This document shows, piece after piece, positions 51,568-60,423 of a stretch of DNA of 64,000 nucleotides; position 1 is the stretch's first letter; the number at the start of each line of letters is the position of its first letter. Source of the DNA: Mariniphaga sp964559175 (GTDB lineage Bacteria; Bacteroidota; Bacteroidia; Bacteroidales; Prolixibacteraceae). Location of the stretch: assembly GCA_964559175.1 (NCBI GenBank), contig CAZLGT010000004.1:62001-126000 (forward strand), read 5' to 3'. A program made the position numbers and the translations under genes. The notes beneath the pieces are model-generated. The model saw only the letters and a program-made list of their open reading frames with translations. It did no database searches and was not told where the DNA came from.

Positions 51568-52641
51568 TTATTTTGCGCCGTTTGCTTTTAAAATTTCAAC
51601 AATATTTTGATGGTCTTCGGCTGAAGCAAGTGATAATGCTGTGGTCCCGTCGTTTGCTTTGGCATTCACATTTGCACCTTTTTGAATAAGAAAATTAACC
51701 AGTTTTTCTTTGTTAAAAGCTGACGCTAACATGAGTGCAGTTCCGCCTGCTTCAGGCCCTGATGTTTTCGATTCGTCCACATCGGCTCCTTTTGATATAA
51801 GCAATTCTGCCATTTCTATCGGGACCCTTTCAAACAGAACTCCGGTGATGCACTGGAGGAAAATGCCGCCGCCATCTTCTCTTTTTGCATGAATGTCGGC
51901 ACCTTTTGATAATAGTTGCTCAGTGAGTTCCTGCGAGCGGGAAGCTATTTCGAGAAGTGCGGTAGTGCCGTCTTGTCCTTTCAAATTTACATCTGCACCT
52001 TCAGCAATTAAATATTTTGCCAGGTCCTGAAAATTGTATTGGCAGGTATAAATCAGAGGTGTATAGCCACTACTTGTTTCCTGAGCATTGATTTCCGCTC
52101 CGGCATCAATCAGCATTTTAACTGCTTCCGGCTTATAACTCTTACAGGCCTGAATAAGTGGGGTACTGCCGCGAATTTTATCCCTGTGGTTTACATCAGC
52201 ACCGGCATCAATTAGTATTTTTGTCAGCTCAGTACTTTGGAAAGCCTGAATCAATGGCGTATATACCGACCCTGAAATTTCTTCTTCCCTGTTTACATCT
52301 GCCCCTTCTGCAATCAATAATTTCACCATCTCCACCCGGTTGTTTGCAAGTGCGTCTCCTAAATAATTTTTGGTGTTGACATCGGCCCCTGCATCAATCA
52401 GGATTTTTGCCATTTCCGCATTGTTCATCATTATACTTAAACCCAGCGGTGTCATACCATGCAAATCATCCTCCCGCTCAAAATTAAGTTCAGCGCCGGA
52501 AGCAATCAGTTCTTTCACCGCATTCACATCGTTATCCTTCACTTTTTTAATCAGGTCGGAGCTTTGGGCCAAAAGATTTGGGAGTGCTGCAATCAGCAAA
52601 AATCCGGCAAGTAAAACAGAAAATTTCCTATTTGTTTTCAT
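51568..52641 (-). CDS. Exported ankyrin-repeat protein
   Basis: A 357-residue protein with a signal peptide (IAALPNLLAQ). The rest is about nine ankyrin repeats, each with the pattern xLLISKGADVNxxxxxGxTAL, ending just before the stop (LANGAK-type end). Ankyrin repeats mediate protein binding; because of the signal peptide this array would face the periplasm. Its position within the LemA/DUF3137/OmpA series suggests a role in an envelope complex. The ligand is not known. Confidence 0.88.
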   Translation of the reverse strand: MKTNRKFSVLLAGFLLIAALPNLLAQSSDLIKKVKDNDVNAVKELIASGAELNFEREDDLHGMTPLGLSIMMNNAEMAKILIDAGADVNTKNYLGDALANNRVEMVKLLIAEGADVNREEEISGSVYTPLIQAFQSTELTKILIDAGADVNHRDKIRGSTPLIQACKSYKPEAVKMLIDAGAEINAQETSSGYTPLIYTCQYNFQDLAKYLIAEGADVNLKGQDGTTALLEIASRSQELTEQLLSKGADIHAKREDGGGIFLQCITGVLFERVPIEMAELLISKGADVDESKTSGPEAGGTALMLASAFNKEKLVNFLIQKGANVNAKANDGTTALSLASAEDHQNIVEILKANGAK

Positions 52642-52683
52642 CGTGATTTGTTTAAATTTTTATTCAAAGAATTTTTCTTCAAC

Positions 52684-52710
52684 TCCTCCCCCTGGGGAGG
52701 CTGGGAGGGG
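52684..52710. repeat. GC-rich hairpin CCTCCCC-CT-GGGGAGG between OmpA and ankyrin genes
   Basis: CCTCCCC (52685-52691) pairs with GGGGAGG (52694-52700) and is followed by CTGGGAGGGG. This looks like a dispersed intergenic repeat element of Bacteroidetes rather than a normal terminator, because no T tract follows. Confidence 0.45.
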
Positions 52711-52718
52711 CTACTTTT

Positions 52719-53984
52719 TTACATTTTCACAAATTCCACCCTCCGGTTGTTGGCTTTGCCTTCGGGTGTGCTGTTGGTATCGAGCGGCTGGCTTTCGCCC
52801 CAGCCTTTGGAAGTCATGCGGCCGGCATCGATGCCCAGTTTTGTCAGCGTGCTGACTACTGTCGCAGCGCGTTGTTCCGACAGGGTTTGATTCAGCGCAT
52901 CGTCGCCGTCGCTGTCGGTGTGGCCTTCCACACTGAATTTGATGTCAGGATTTTCCTTCATTAACGTGGCAATTTCATTGATAATTCCCATGGACTCCGG
53001 CTTCAGAGTGGCTTTGTTCACATCAAAGCGTATCCCGTTGGCAATGATCTTTCCATCCTGCATGAATTTGTCGTACAGTTTTTGGCCGCCTTCGGCAATA
53101 CGAATGTTTTTGATGTAAAAATTCACCGGTTTTGTATTGATAATTTCAATGGTTAGTCCGGTGGGATTGAAACCGAGGTTTGGAATGTTCAGCATGCGTT
53201 CATCGTCGTAATAAACTTTGAGCGCCCGCACATTAAATCCGATGGCAATGTGGCGCCAGAATGGTTTGTCCTGGTTGTACCAGAGCTGTTTCCCGGGAAT
53301 AATTTTTTCACTTTTCAGGCCGGAAATGCCACCCGGGAATAAACTGATTTTATTTAAAGGAGCACCTCTTTGATTTTTCAAATCATATAAATACACAAAA
53401 TATTTGGCTGAATGCGGCTCCACATCGTAATAAGCGTCGAACTCAATGGTAAAAATATCCGGAAGATAGTCCTTCCCCGGTTCTTTCATAAAGGGAATTA
53501 TGCTACTCGCACCTTCTCTGAACATGATAACCTTTTCACCTCCAAATTCGGCAATTTCCACATTTCCTTTATTCAAATCCCATCGCGACGGAAATTCCCC
53601 GTTTTCTTCGTTTTCCAGGTTGTCTTCAAAAATAATCTTGTCGCCCGGCACAAAATCGTATTTGGCCCAGTTTAGTTCGGGGCCTTTGGCTGCGGTTTGC
53701 TGAGGCTGCTGGGCGTTGGCAGGAAGTCCGTCGGCTGGCTGTTCCTGCTCAGCTTCTTCTGCCTGGCTTTTGTCCTTTTTTTTCTTTTTGCCAAACAGAT
53801 TGCCAATGCCTTCTTCCAGTTTATCGAGTCCTTTGTCTATGGCCTGGTCGGTTTTTTTGTTGGCCCGCTGATCGACCTTTTTCTCTACTTTTTTCTCCAC
53901 ATCCACTTTTACCTGCGATGTGGCAGGAACGGCTTCCAAAAGAAAAGCGCCAATCATTAAAATGATAATCCAAATTTTTTTCAT
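52719..53984 (-). CDS. OmpA-family protein with N-terminal coiled-coil and lectin-like domain
   Basis: A 421-residue exported protein. After the signal peptide comes a Lys/Glu-rich, coiled-coil-like stretch (about 24-72) and a Gln/Ala/Pro linker. Next is a jelly-roll-like domain (about 110-300, containing IIFEDNLENEENGEFPSRWD), and then an OmpA/MotB peptidoglycan-binding domain with IRFDVNKATL, FSVEGHTDSDGDDALNQTLS and GWGESQPLDTN, ending NNRRVEFVKM. It would bridge the outer face of the envelope to peptidoglycan. Its ATG overlaps the stop of the small HTH gene. Confidence 0.88.
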   Translation of the reverse strand: MKKIWIIILMIGAFLLEAVPATSQVKVDVEKKVEKKVDQRANKKTDQAIDKGLDKLEEGIGNLFGKKKKKDKSQAEEAEQEQPADGLPANAQQPQQTAAKGPELNWAKYDFVPGDKIIFEDNLENEENGEFPSRWDLNKGNVEIAEFGGEKVIMFREGASSIIPFMKEPGKDYLPDIFTIEFDAYYDVEPHSAKYFVYLYDLKNQRGAPLNKISLFPGGISGLKSEKIIPGKQLWYNQDKPFWRHIAIGFNVRALKVYYDDERMLNIPNLGFNPTGLTIEIINTKPVNFYIKNIRIAEGGQKLYDKFMQDGKIIANGIRFDVNKATLKPESMGIINEIATLMKENPDIKFSVEGHTDSDGDDALNQTLSEQRAATVVSTLTKLGIDAGRMTSKGWGESQPLDTNSTPEGKANNRRVEFVKM

Positions 53985-54214
53985 AACGGTATGTTTTTTA
54001 ATGTTTTATTGAAATTATTAATTGCCTCGATGCGGTTTTTGGCATGCAGTTTTTTGAAAATCTTTTTCAGGTGATATTTAACGGTATTCACCGAAATGCC
54101 GGTTTCTCCTGAAATTTTTTGATTGGAATATCCCTTTTGCAGAAGTAGAAGGATGTGTTCTTCCTCCACCGAAATTAAATTTTTCGTTTCCATCTTTTGA
54201 TCAGATTTCTGCAT
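53981..54214 (-). CDS. Orphan LuxR/GerE-type helix-turn-helix protein, 77 residues
   Basis: It contains only a DNA-binding domain (about 14-66: SVEEEHILLLLQKGYSNQKI, then SVNTVKYHLKKIFKKLHAKN and RIEAINN). There is no receiver or ligand-binding part. Its recognition region is nearly the same as that of the TPR-LuxR protein encoded upstream (NTVKFHIKNIYIKLNVKNRM). The stop overlaps the OmpA-family ATG (ATGA), implying coupled translation. It may regulate this locus or interfere with the upstream regulator; that is inference. Confidence 0.75.
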   Translation of the reverse strand: MQKSDQKMETKNLISVEEEHILLLLQKGYSNQKISGETGISVNTVKYHLKKIFKKLHAKNRIEAINNFNKTLKNIPL

Positions 54215-54286
54215 TCAATTTCGGAAAGAAACCGGCAGGATGTACTACCCGGAAGGGTAGTTTTTGCGCTTATGATAATCGGGCAT

Positions 54287-55810
54287 TCAATTTTCGCTGC
54301 ACCGCAAAACAGCCTCCATCCGGTTTTTTACATTCAGTTTGATGTAAATATTTTTGATGTGGAATTTCACCGTGTTTTCAGAAATAAACAGGTTTTCAGC
54401 AATTTTGGCATTGGAACAGCCTTGCCCCAGGTGATGCAGAATTTCGCTTTCGCGGGTGGTTAATCCCCATTTTTCAGTATAAATTTCCTGAATCGGCTGA
54501 CTGGAATTATCAGCGTGCTCATTACCTTTTTTTTCATGCAGCAGAAAGTGCTGCAATTCGGTTTTCATCTGTTTCATTTTCTGGTTTTTATGCCGAATAA
54601 CCGACCAGCCTGTAACTGCGATAAGCAGACCCAGCAACACAAGGGCGCCAATAACCAGCCATTGCAGCCGCAGCCGGTTTTCTTTCAGTTGATTGGATTG
54701 CTCCAGCAAAAGAATTTGCTGTTCCTTTTTTTCGGTTTCGTACTGCGCCAGTAAGTCTATCACCGTTTCACGGCTTTTGGTTTCATTTATGCGGTTGAAC
54801 AGTTCAACATATTTTTCGTAATGGGCAAGCGCATCTTTTGTATTTCCGGTTGTTTTTAAAAGCTGGTAGTATGCCAGATGAATACCCGACAAATCGGCAA
54901 TCCAACTGGTATCGCACAATAAGAATGCCTCATCGAGAGCCTGAGTTGCTGATTTCGTTTCTCCCATCAGCATGTACGTTTCAGCCAGCCCACGGTGAGA
55001 ATTCATCGCGCCGTAAACATCGCCAATCTGCCGGTCTATTTCCAATCCTCTTTTTTTGAGTTCAAGCGCCAGGTCATAATTTTGCTGTTTTTCCAGAACC
55101 GATGCGAGATTGGAGTAGCCCACCGATTCGCCTTTGCTGTAATCGTTTTCTGCTGAAACATGAATAAGCTGACGATAAAAATGAGCAGCAGAATCCATTT
55201 GACCCGAAAGCTCAAACAGATAGGCGGTTTCGTTGTAAATATTGGCTACAATTTTATAGTCGGAAATTCCCTGAATGAGCTTCACCGCGCGCCGGCAATA
55301 GTTTTCGGCTTCATCCAAACGGCCCAGCACCCGGAGCAATTGCGCCATGTTCCGGGCGCCGCGGGCCCGACGAAGGGTATCAGCCGATTCTTCCACCAGC
55401 CAGTACGCCTGAAGGTACCAGTAAAAAGCAGAGTCGCGGTTTCCGGTATATTCGTATGTTCTTCCCAAACCTGTCATGGCATCGCTTTGCAGGCCATTGT
55501 CCTTTGTTTCATCCAGAACTCTGAGGAACCAGGTTTGGGCCTGCTTTTCTTTTCCGGCATGCATCAGGCTGTTACCGGTTTTGTATTGAAGCCGGTTTTT
55601 ATCCTCATCCGGAATATTCTTTTCTGTGTTTTGCAAAATTTTCTGATAAATCCCGGCAGCCTCCCCATGCTTTTCCAGTAAGGCCAGCGAATCGGCTTTT
55701 GCCTCATAAACCGGGTTTTGGTCGAGCCTGTTTTGGCAGGGAGCTTTAAAAGAATAACAGCATCCTGAAAGGAAAGATACAATAAAAACGATATGCCTAA
55801 AATGCTCCAT
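54287..55810 (-). CDS. Membrane-anchored TPR-LuxR regulator
   Basis: A 507-residue one-component regulator. An N-terminal signal or lipobox-like region (LSGCCYS) is followed by TPR repeats (about 35-340), a coiled-coil, a single membrane helix (LQWLVIGALVLLGLLIAVTGW, about 371-391), and a C-terminal GerE HTH (about 445-500: TTRESEILHHLGQGCSNAKI). The TPRs would be periplasmic and the HTH cytosolic, so it should transmit an external signal directly to DNA. A TAACTTTG element is 37 bases before the ATG. Likely controls the genes downstream. Confidence 0.85.
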   Translation of the reverse strand: MEHFRHIVFIVSFLSGCCYSFKAPCQNRLDQNPVYEAKADSLALLEKHGEAAGIYQKILQNTEKNIPDEDKNRLQYKTGNSLMHAGKEKQAQTWFLRVLDETKDNGLQSDAMTGLGRTYEYTGNRDSAFYWYLQAYWLVEESADTLRRARGARNMAQLLRVLGRLDEAENYCRRAVKLIQGISDYKIVANIYNETAYLFELSGQMDSAAHFYRQLIHVSAENDYSKGESVGYSNLASVLEKQQNYDLALELKKRGLEIDRQIGDVYGAMNSHRGLAETYMLMGETKSATQALDEAFLLCDTSWIADLSGIHLAYYQLLKTTGNTKDALAHYEKYVELFNRINETKSRETVIDLLAQYETEKKEQQILLLEQSNQLKENRLRLQWLVIGALVLLGLLIAVTGWSVIRHKNQKMKQMKTELQHFLLHEKKGNEHADNSSQPIQEIYTEKWGLTTRESEILHHLGQGCSNAKIAENLFISENTVKFHIKNIYIKLNVKNRMEAVLRCSEN

Positions 55811-55847
55811 AATTGTATAAAAATCGGGAAATGAGCAGGTCTCTTAT

Positions 55848-55855
55848 CAAAGTTA
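55848..55855 (-). promoter_or_regulatory. Bacteroidetes -7 element TAACTTTG of the TPR-LuxR gene
   Basis: An exact TAnnTTTG match on the minus strand, 37 bases before the ATG. Confidence 0.5.
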
Positions 55856-55947
55856 GTGAATGACAAATCAAAAAGCAAGTTTTTAACCAATGATGTGTAT
55901 TATTGTTTTCTGCTGCTTTTTTGTAATTTCGGCCAAAATGTAATGCT

Positions 55948-56256
55948 ATGTTTATTGTTCACGTATTTGTGCATGTTAAAAAAGACCGGGTAGAGGATTT
56001 TAAAATGGCTACCATTGAAAATGCCCGCCAGAGTTTGGAGGAACCCGGAATTGCCCGTTTCGATATCATTCAGGAACAGGACGACCCCACCCAATTTTTG
56101 TTGGTGGAGGTATATCGTACGTATGAAGATCCTGGAAAGCATAAACAAACCGATCACTATTTAAGGTGGCGCGATGAGGTGGCTCACATGATGGCCGAGC
56201 CGCGCACTTCCGTTAAGTATTTTAATGTATTTCCGGTGGATGAAGGATGGGAATAA
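55948..56256 (+). CDS. Antibiotic-biosynthesis-monooxygenase (ABM) fold protein, LsrG/YgiN-like
   Basis: A 102-residue single-domain ferredoxin-like ABM protein: VHVFVHVKKDRVEDFKMATI, EPGIARFDIIQEQDDPTQFL, VEVYRTYEDPGKHKQTDHYL. Members act as quinol monooxygenases, isomerases (LsrG) or small-ligand binders without cofactor. It overlaps the following iron-dependent alcohol dehydrogenase gene by 10 bases, so the two products probably act on related metabolites, for example in aldehyde or quinone detoxification. Confidence 0.85.
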   Translation: MFIVHVFVHVKKDRVEDFKMATIENARQSLEEPGIARFDIIQEQDDPTQFLLVEVYRTYEDPGKHKQTDHYLRWRDEVAHMMAEPRTSVKYFNVFPVDEGWE

Positions 56257-57404
56257 ACTTTGAATTTGCAACGGCAACACAGGTTGTTTTCGGGAACGGA
56301 ACGGTTTCCAAAGTTCCGCAATTGCTTCAGGGAATGGGGAATATTATTCTTTTGGTTACCGGAAAAAACCCCGGGCGTGCAAAGTTTTTAACCGAAAGCC
56401 TGGAAGCAGAAGGTTTTAGTGTATTTTATTTTCAGGTTGAAAAAGAACCAGATACCGGTATGATTTCCAACGGGGTAAGACTTGCACGCAAAACAAATTG
56501 CCAGGCGGTTGTGGGATTCGGTGGTGGAAGCGTTATCGACAGCGCCAAAGCCATTGCCGCACTGGTTCCCAACAAAGGTGAACTGCCGGATTACCTGGAA
56601 GTGATTGGAAAAGGCAAAAAGCCGGAAGAAAAACCGCTGCCGTTTATTGCCGTTCCAACCACCGCCGGCACCGGCGCCGAAGTAACCAAAAATTCAGTAA
56701 TTCATTCGCCCGAACACCATGTAAAGGTAAGTTTACGCAGTCCGCTCATGTTTCCCGATGTGGCTGTGGTTGACCCGGAACTCACCCTTTCCATGCCACC
56801 TGAAATTACGGCCACTACCGGGATGGATGCCCTTACCCACCTGCTCGAAACCTTTGTTTCCAATCAGGCCAATCCGTTTATCGACATACTTTGCCGCGAA
56901 GGCATGCGCCGGATTTCCGTTTCATTAAAAAAGGCTTATGACAACGGCGATGACCTGAAAGCCCGTGAAGACATGGCATTTGCGGCCATGCTTGGCGGAA
57001 TGGCGCTGGCCAATGTAAAACTGGGCGCCGTTCATGGTTTTGCAGGTCCAATGGGTGGAATGTTTGCGGTTCCGCACGGTGCGGTTTGTGCTGCACTTTT
57101 GCCGGCTGTGATGGAAATCAACATCAGGGTGTTGGAAGAACAAAAGCAAAATCAATCGCTGGCAAAATATGTCGAAGTGGCCCAAATTTTGACCGGAAAC
57201 CCAGACGCAAAAATTGAAGATGGAATAAATTGGGCAGAAGAAATGGTGAAAGCTTTAAAAATTCCGTCCCTGGCTGCTTTTGGGCTTTCCTCATCCGACT
57301 TTCCTGTTTTGGTTGAAAAAGCCAAAAAAGCCAGCAGCATGAAGGGAAATCCGGTATCGCTCAGCAAAGAACAACTGACAGCCATTCTCGAAAAATCGGT
57401 CTGA
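56247..57404 (+). CDS. Iron-containing alcohol dehydrogenase
   Basis: A 385-residue member of the group III (Fe-dependent) alcohol dehydrogenases, reducing an aldehyde or ketone with NAD(P)H. FGGGSVIDSAKAIA is the nucleotide-binding block, VPTTAGTGAEVTKNSVI the family signature, and GMDALTHLLE plus GAVHGFAGPMGGMFAVPHGA supply the metal-binding histidines. Length and motifs are complete. Specific substrate unknown. The upstream ABM gene overlaps and is likely co-transcribed. Confidence 0.93.
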   Translation: MGINFEFATATQVVFGNGTVSKVPQLLQGMGNIILLVTGKNPGRAKFLTESLEAEGFSVFYFQVEKEPDTGMISNGVRLARKTNCQAVVGFGGGSVIDSAKAIAALVPNKGELPDYLEVIGKGKKPEEKPLPFIAVPTTAGTGAEVTKNSVIHSPEHHVKVSLRSPLMFPDVAVVDPELTLSMPPEITATTGMDALTHLLETFVSNQANPFIDILCREGMRRISVSLKKAYDNGDDLKAREDMAFAAMLGGMALANVKLGAVHGFAGPMGGMFAVPHGAVCAALLPAVMEINIRVLEEQKQNQSLAKYVEVAQILTGNPDAKIEDGINWAEEMVKALKIPSLAAFGLSSSDFPVLVEKAKKASSMKGNPVSLSKEQLTAILEKSV

Positions 57405-57515
57405 TATAAAAAAAAAACGGCATCGCTCCAACACATTAAAATAATCCGTAACTTATTGTGGCTTTTTGTTTTCCAAAAGCAGCGATTCTTTTTTATCATC
57501 TAAATACGGAATAAG

Positions 57516-59441
57516 ATGAAAAAATCAGCCTTAACCTTTCTTTTTTCCCTGTTTGCCGTTGTATTGATGGCACAGGTTCCGGCAGGTTTTAGTTACCAGG
57601 CCGTAGTGCGCAACAATTCAGGCGAAGTGGTTGCCGGAAAAACTGTAAAATTCAAGTTCAGCATTTTACAGAACAGCGCTACCGGAACGCCGGTTTATGT
57701 GGAGACCCAGTCGAAGGAAACCAACGAATTTGGCCTGGCCAACCTGGTTGTAGGCACAGGTACCAAAGTCAGCGGAAATTTTAACCCGGCGGCATGGGGA
57801 AGCAACTCCCATTATTTAAAAGTGGAACTCGACGCCAATAACGGCAGCACCTTTTCTCATTTGGGAACCATGCAACTAATGGCTGTTCCGTATGCATTTC
57901 ATGCAAAAACGGTTGAAGAAGTAGCTGACAATTCGGTCACATCAGCAAAAATTGCGGATGGAGCAGTAACCGGTGCTAAAATAGCACAGAGTGGCGCTAC
58001 AACCGGACAAGCTTTGAAATGGAACGGCACCACCTGGGCACCTGCAGCCGATAATGAAGGCAGCAGTGAAAGTGCCTGGCAAACCGCCGGAGACAATGTT
58101 TACCGTTCTGCAGGAAAGGTTGGAATAGGAACCAATACTCCTGCTGCACAGTTGCATGTGCAGGGCACCGCAGCCGGCCAGGGGAATATTTTATTTGCCG
58201 GAGCAAAAACTTCGAACCCAGGCGAGCCGCCGGCCTCAGGGGAAGGCACGCGCCTGATGTGGTACCCCGACAAAGCAGCTTTAAGGTCTGGTTATGTTGG
58301 GGGCTCCCGGTGGGATAAAGACAATATCGGGAATTACTCTGTCGCTTTTGGCACCAGTCCGCTGGCTTCAGGCGCCAATTCAGTTGCGATAGGAGGTTCT
58401 CCCACCGCCTCGGGAAGTTATTCCTCCGCTTTCGGTTACATGACAATCGCTTCCGGATCGACATCCACTGCATTCGGAAACGCTGCTGAGGCTTCGGGTC
58501 AATGGTCCGTAGCGATAGGGAATCATACTACCGCTTCGGGAGCTAATTCCATTGCCATGGGAAAAGATAATACTGCTGAAGGAGAGAATTCTGTCACTAT
58601 CGGTCGAAATGTAAGGGCCTATTCATTTTGTGAAACAGTTATAGGATACAGTAACACGCCTTATGCAGGCAGTAAAACAGATTGGCGTCCAAACGACAGG
58701 CTCTTTGTTATAGGTAACGGAATAACCTCGGCAAGCAATGCAATGACTGTCTTAAAAAGTGGATTTACCGGTATAGGCACAGATACTCCCCAGGCAGGTT
58801 TGCATATCAAAGGGGGTGGTTTCCCTGCCAGTTTCATGTATATAGAGGCAAATGTAGGAAATGATGCAGGTATCCGCATATATGACGGCAAAACAGCAAA
58901 ATGGCATCTGTTTAACAATGTTGCGTCCGGCGGGTTGCAAATTTACAATGCCGACGGGAATACAGCCATCTTTGCCAAACAATCCAATACCTTTGTTGGT
59001 CTCGGAACTACCAATCCAACCCAGAAACTTCATGTGGTGGGTAATGCCTACAAAACCGAAGGCGGAACTTCCTGGGCAACTTCTTCCGACCTGAGGTTAA
59101 AAACCGTTTTGGGCAACTATGAAAAGGGATTGGATGAAATTGCTGCCCTTAATGCTGTTCGTTTTGTATATAATGAAGGCAATCCACGGGAACTTTTATC
59201 TGATATCGAACAGGTTGGGTTTGTTGCACAGGAAGTTCAGAAAATCTTCCCCGAAGCAGTATCGGACGCCGAAGACGGCTACCTCGATTTTAATATTCAT
59301 GCCATTAACATTGCCCTGGTGAATGCCATTAAAGAACTGAAAGCCGAAAACGTCCGGCTGAAAGCTGAAAACTGGGAACAAAATTCCCGGATTGAACGGC
59401 TGGAAAGTCTCTTTTCAACACGTGCACAAAATGAAGAATAA
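57516..59441 (+). CDS. Secreted YadA-head-like protein with C-terminal S74 intramolecular chaperone
   Basis: A 641-residue protein with a signal peptide (FAVVLMAQ). The N-terminal third is a beta domain common in Bacteroidetes surface proteins (GFSYQAVVRNNSGEVVAGKT). The middle (about 270-370) holds a run of YadA-like head repeats (SVAFGTSPLASGANSVAIGG, SSAFGYMTIASGS, SVAIGNHTTASGA). The end is an S74 endosialidase-type chaperone domain with the autoproteolytic Ser-Asp in SSDLRLKT and GFVAQEVQKIFPEAV, finishing in a coiled-coil. It probably trimerises into a fibre and then cleaves off the chaperone. Confidence 0.85.
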   Translation: MKKSALTFLFSLFAVVLMAQVPAGFSYQAVVRNNSGEVVAGKTVKFKFSILQNSATGTPVYVETQSKETNEFGLANLVVGTGTKVSGNFNPAAWGSNSHYLKVELDANNGSTFSHLGTMQLMAVPYAFHAKTVEEVADNSVTSAKIADGAVTGAKIAQSGATTGQALKWNGTTWAPAADNEGSSESAWQTAGDNVYRSAGKVGIGTNTPAAQLHVQGTAAGQGNILFAGAKTSNPGEPPASGEGTRLMWYPDKAALRSGYVGGSRWDKDNIGNYSVAFGTSPLASGANSVAIGGSPTASGSYSSAFGYMTIASGSTSTAFGNAAEASGQWSVAIGNHTTASGANSIAMGKDNTAEGENSVTIGRNVRAYSFCETVIGYSNTPYAGSKTDWRPNDRLFVIGNGITSASNAMTVLKSGFTGIGTDTPQAGLHIKGGGFPASFMYIEANVGNDAGIRIYDGKTAKWHLFNNVASGGLQIYNADGNTAIFAKQSNTFVGLGTTNPTQKLHVVGNAYKTEGGTSWATSSDLRLKTVLGNYEKGLDEIAALNAVRFVYNEGNPRELLSDIEQVGFVAQEVQKIFPEAVSDAEDGYLDFNIHAINIALVNAIKELKAENVRLKAENWEQNSRIERLESLFSTRAQNEE

Positions 59442-59460
59442 AAACGTAAATAAGATCAAC

Positions 59461-59934
59461 ATGAAACCAGTTTTCGTTTTAACTGTGCTGCTTTTTGCAG
59501 CAACTGCAACTTATGCCCAGCAGGTGATTGCAGGCTCGGGAAACTCTGGTAGCACCGCCGGTTACACAGTGGACTGGACCCTGGGTGAACCGGTGATTGA
59601 AACCATCTCCGGTTCAGGCAACATACTTACACAGGGCATGCACCAGATCAAACTTCTGGTAACGGCCATCGGCGAAATGGAACTTCCCGGACTGGAAGTG
59701 AAGGTATATCCCAACCCCACCGGACGGTTTCTGAAAATTGAAATCATTCAGACAGGGAAGGAGCAGTTCTTTTATGAAATTTCCTACATTACAGGCCGTA
59801 AATCGGTTCTGAAAGAAATGCAGGCCAACACCGAAGAAATAGACATGGGAAGCTACGTTTCAGGTATCTATTTTCTGAATGTATTATCGCAAAACCATAA
59901 AATTGTAAAAGGTTTTAAAATCATAAAAAATTAG
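59461..59934 (+). CDS. Small secreted protein with T9SS type A sorting domain
   Basis: A 157-residue protein whose signal peptide begins at the ATG at 59461 (KPVFVLTVLLFAATATYAQ). A short mature region with SGSTAGYTVDWTLGEPVIET is followed by a type A sorting domain starting VYPNPTGRFLKIE and ending KGFKIIKN. In-frame starts further upstream lie inside the preceding gene, so they were not used. It would be exported by T9SS and may be attached to or released with the YadA-like protein encoded just upstream. No function is assigned to the N-terminal part. Confidence 0.82.
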   Translation: MKPVFVLTVLLFAATATYAQQVIAGSGNSGSTAGYTVDWTLGEPVIETISGSGNILTQGMHQIKLLVTAIGEMELPGLEVKVYPNPTGRFLKIEIIQTGKEQFFYEISYITGRKSVLKEMQANTEEIDMGSYVSGIYFLNVLSQNHKIVKGFKIIKN

Positions 59935-60082
59935 ATGGCTAAATTATTTCCCCTCAAAATTGTTTTACTGAGAAAAAATCTGGTCAGATACATTTAAAAA
60001 CAGGGTCAGATAAATCCGGTAAGCGAGGTATGATAAAAATGTTCTCCTTATTTCATTATCATGCATTTTCCTGAAGAAACCT

Positions 60083-60090
60083 TATCTTTG
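60083..60090 (+). promoter_or_regulatory. Bacteroidetes -7 element TATCTTTG of the mutL operon
   Basis: An exact TAnnTTTG match 18 bases before the first gene of the mutL-rhomboid series. Confidence 0.6.
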
Positions 60091-60108
60091 TAAAAATTAG
60101 AAACGATT

Positions 60109-60423
60109 ATGATTGGGAGATTTTTTTATACACCGCCGGCTAAGAAGTTTCACATAACGCCGCGTTTTTACGACCCCGACAAGGATGAACGGGATGAGCG
60201 TGAACGACGCGTAAAAGATGAACTGGGTATTGTTGACGAAAAAAAACCGGACAGCAACAGACCTTTCCGGCCCAATCTTAAAGGGCAGTTCAGGCAGGCG
60301 CAGGAAGGTTTTTCCAAATCGTCGGAAAAAGCCCGCAAGGCTTCCAACACCCGGCTTATTATTTTAATTTTGATTCTGACTCTGATTTTTTATCTGTTTT
60401 TTTATTCTGATTTTACGTTTTAG
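60109..60423 (+). CDS. Conserved small single-span membrane protein upstream of mutL
   Basis: A 104-residue protein with a Pro/Tyr/Arg-rich N-terminus (KFHITPRFYDPDKDER), a charged middle and one C-terminal membrane helix (LIILILILTLIFYLFFY). Homologues precede mutL in many Bacteroidetes and are sometimes labelled riboflavin synthase subunit beta. Nothing in the sequence supports that label. The stop overlaps the GTG start of mutL by one base. Confidence 0.75.
   Translation: MIGRFFYTPPAKKFHITPRFYDPDKDERDERERRVKDELGIVDEKKPDSNRPFRPNLKGQFRQAQEGFSKSSEKARKASNTRLIILILILTLIFYLFFYSDFTF

Noticed and set aside
60109..60423. Label riboflavin synthase subunit beta for the protein before mutL
   Set aside because: The sequence shows a proline-rich N-terminus and a single membrane helix; nothing resembles lumazine or riboflavin synthase.
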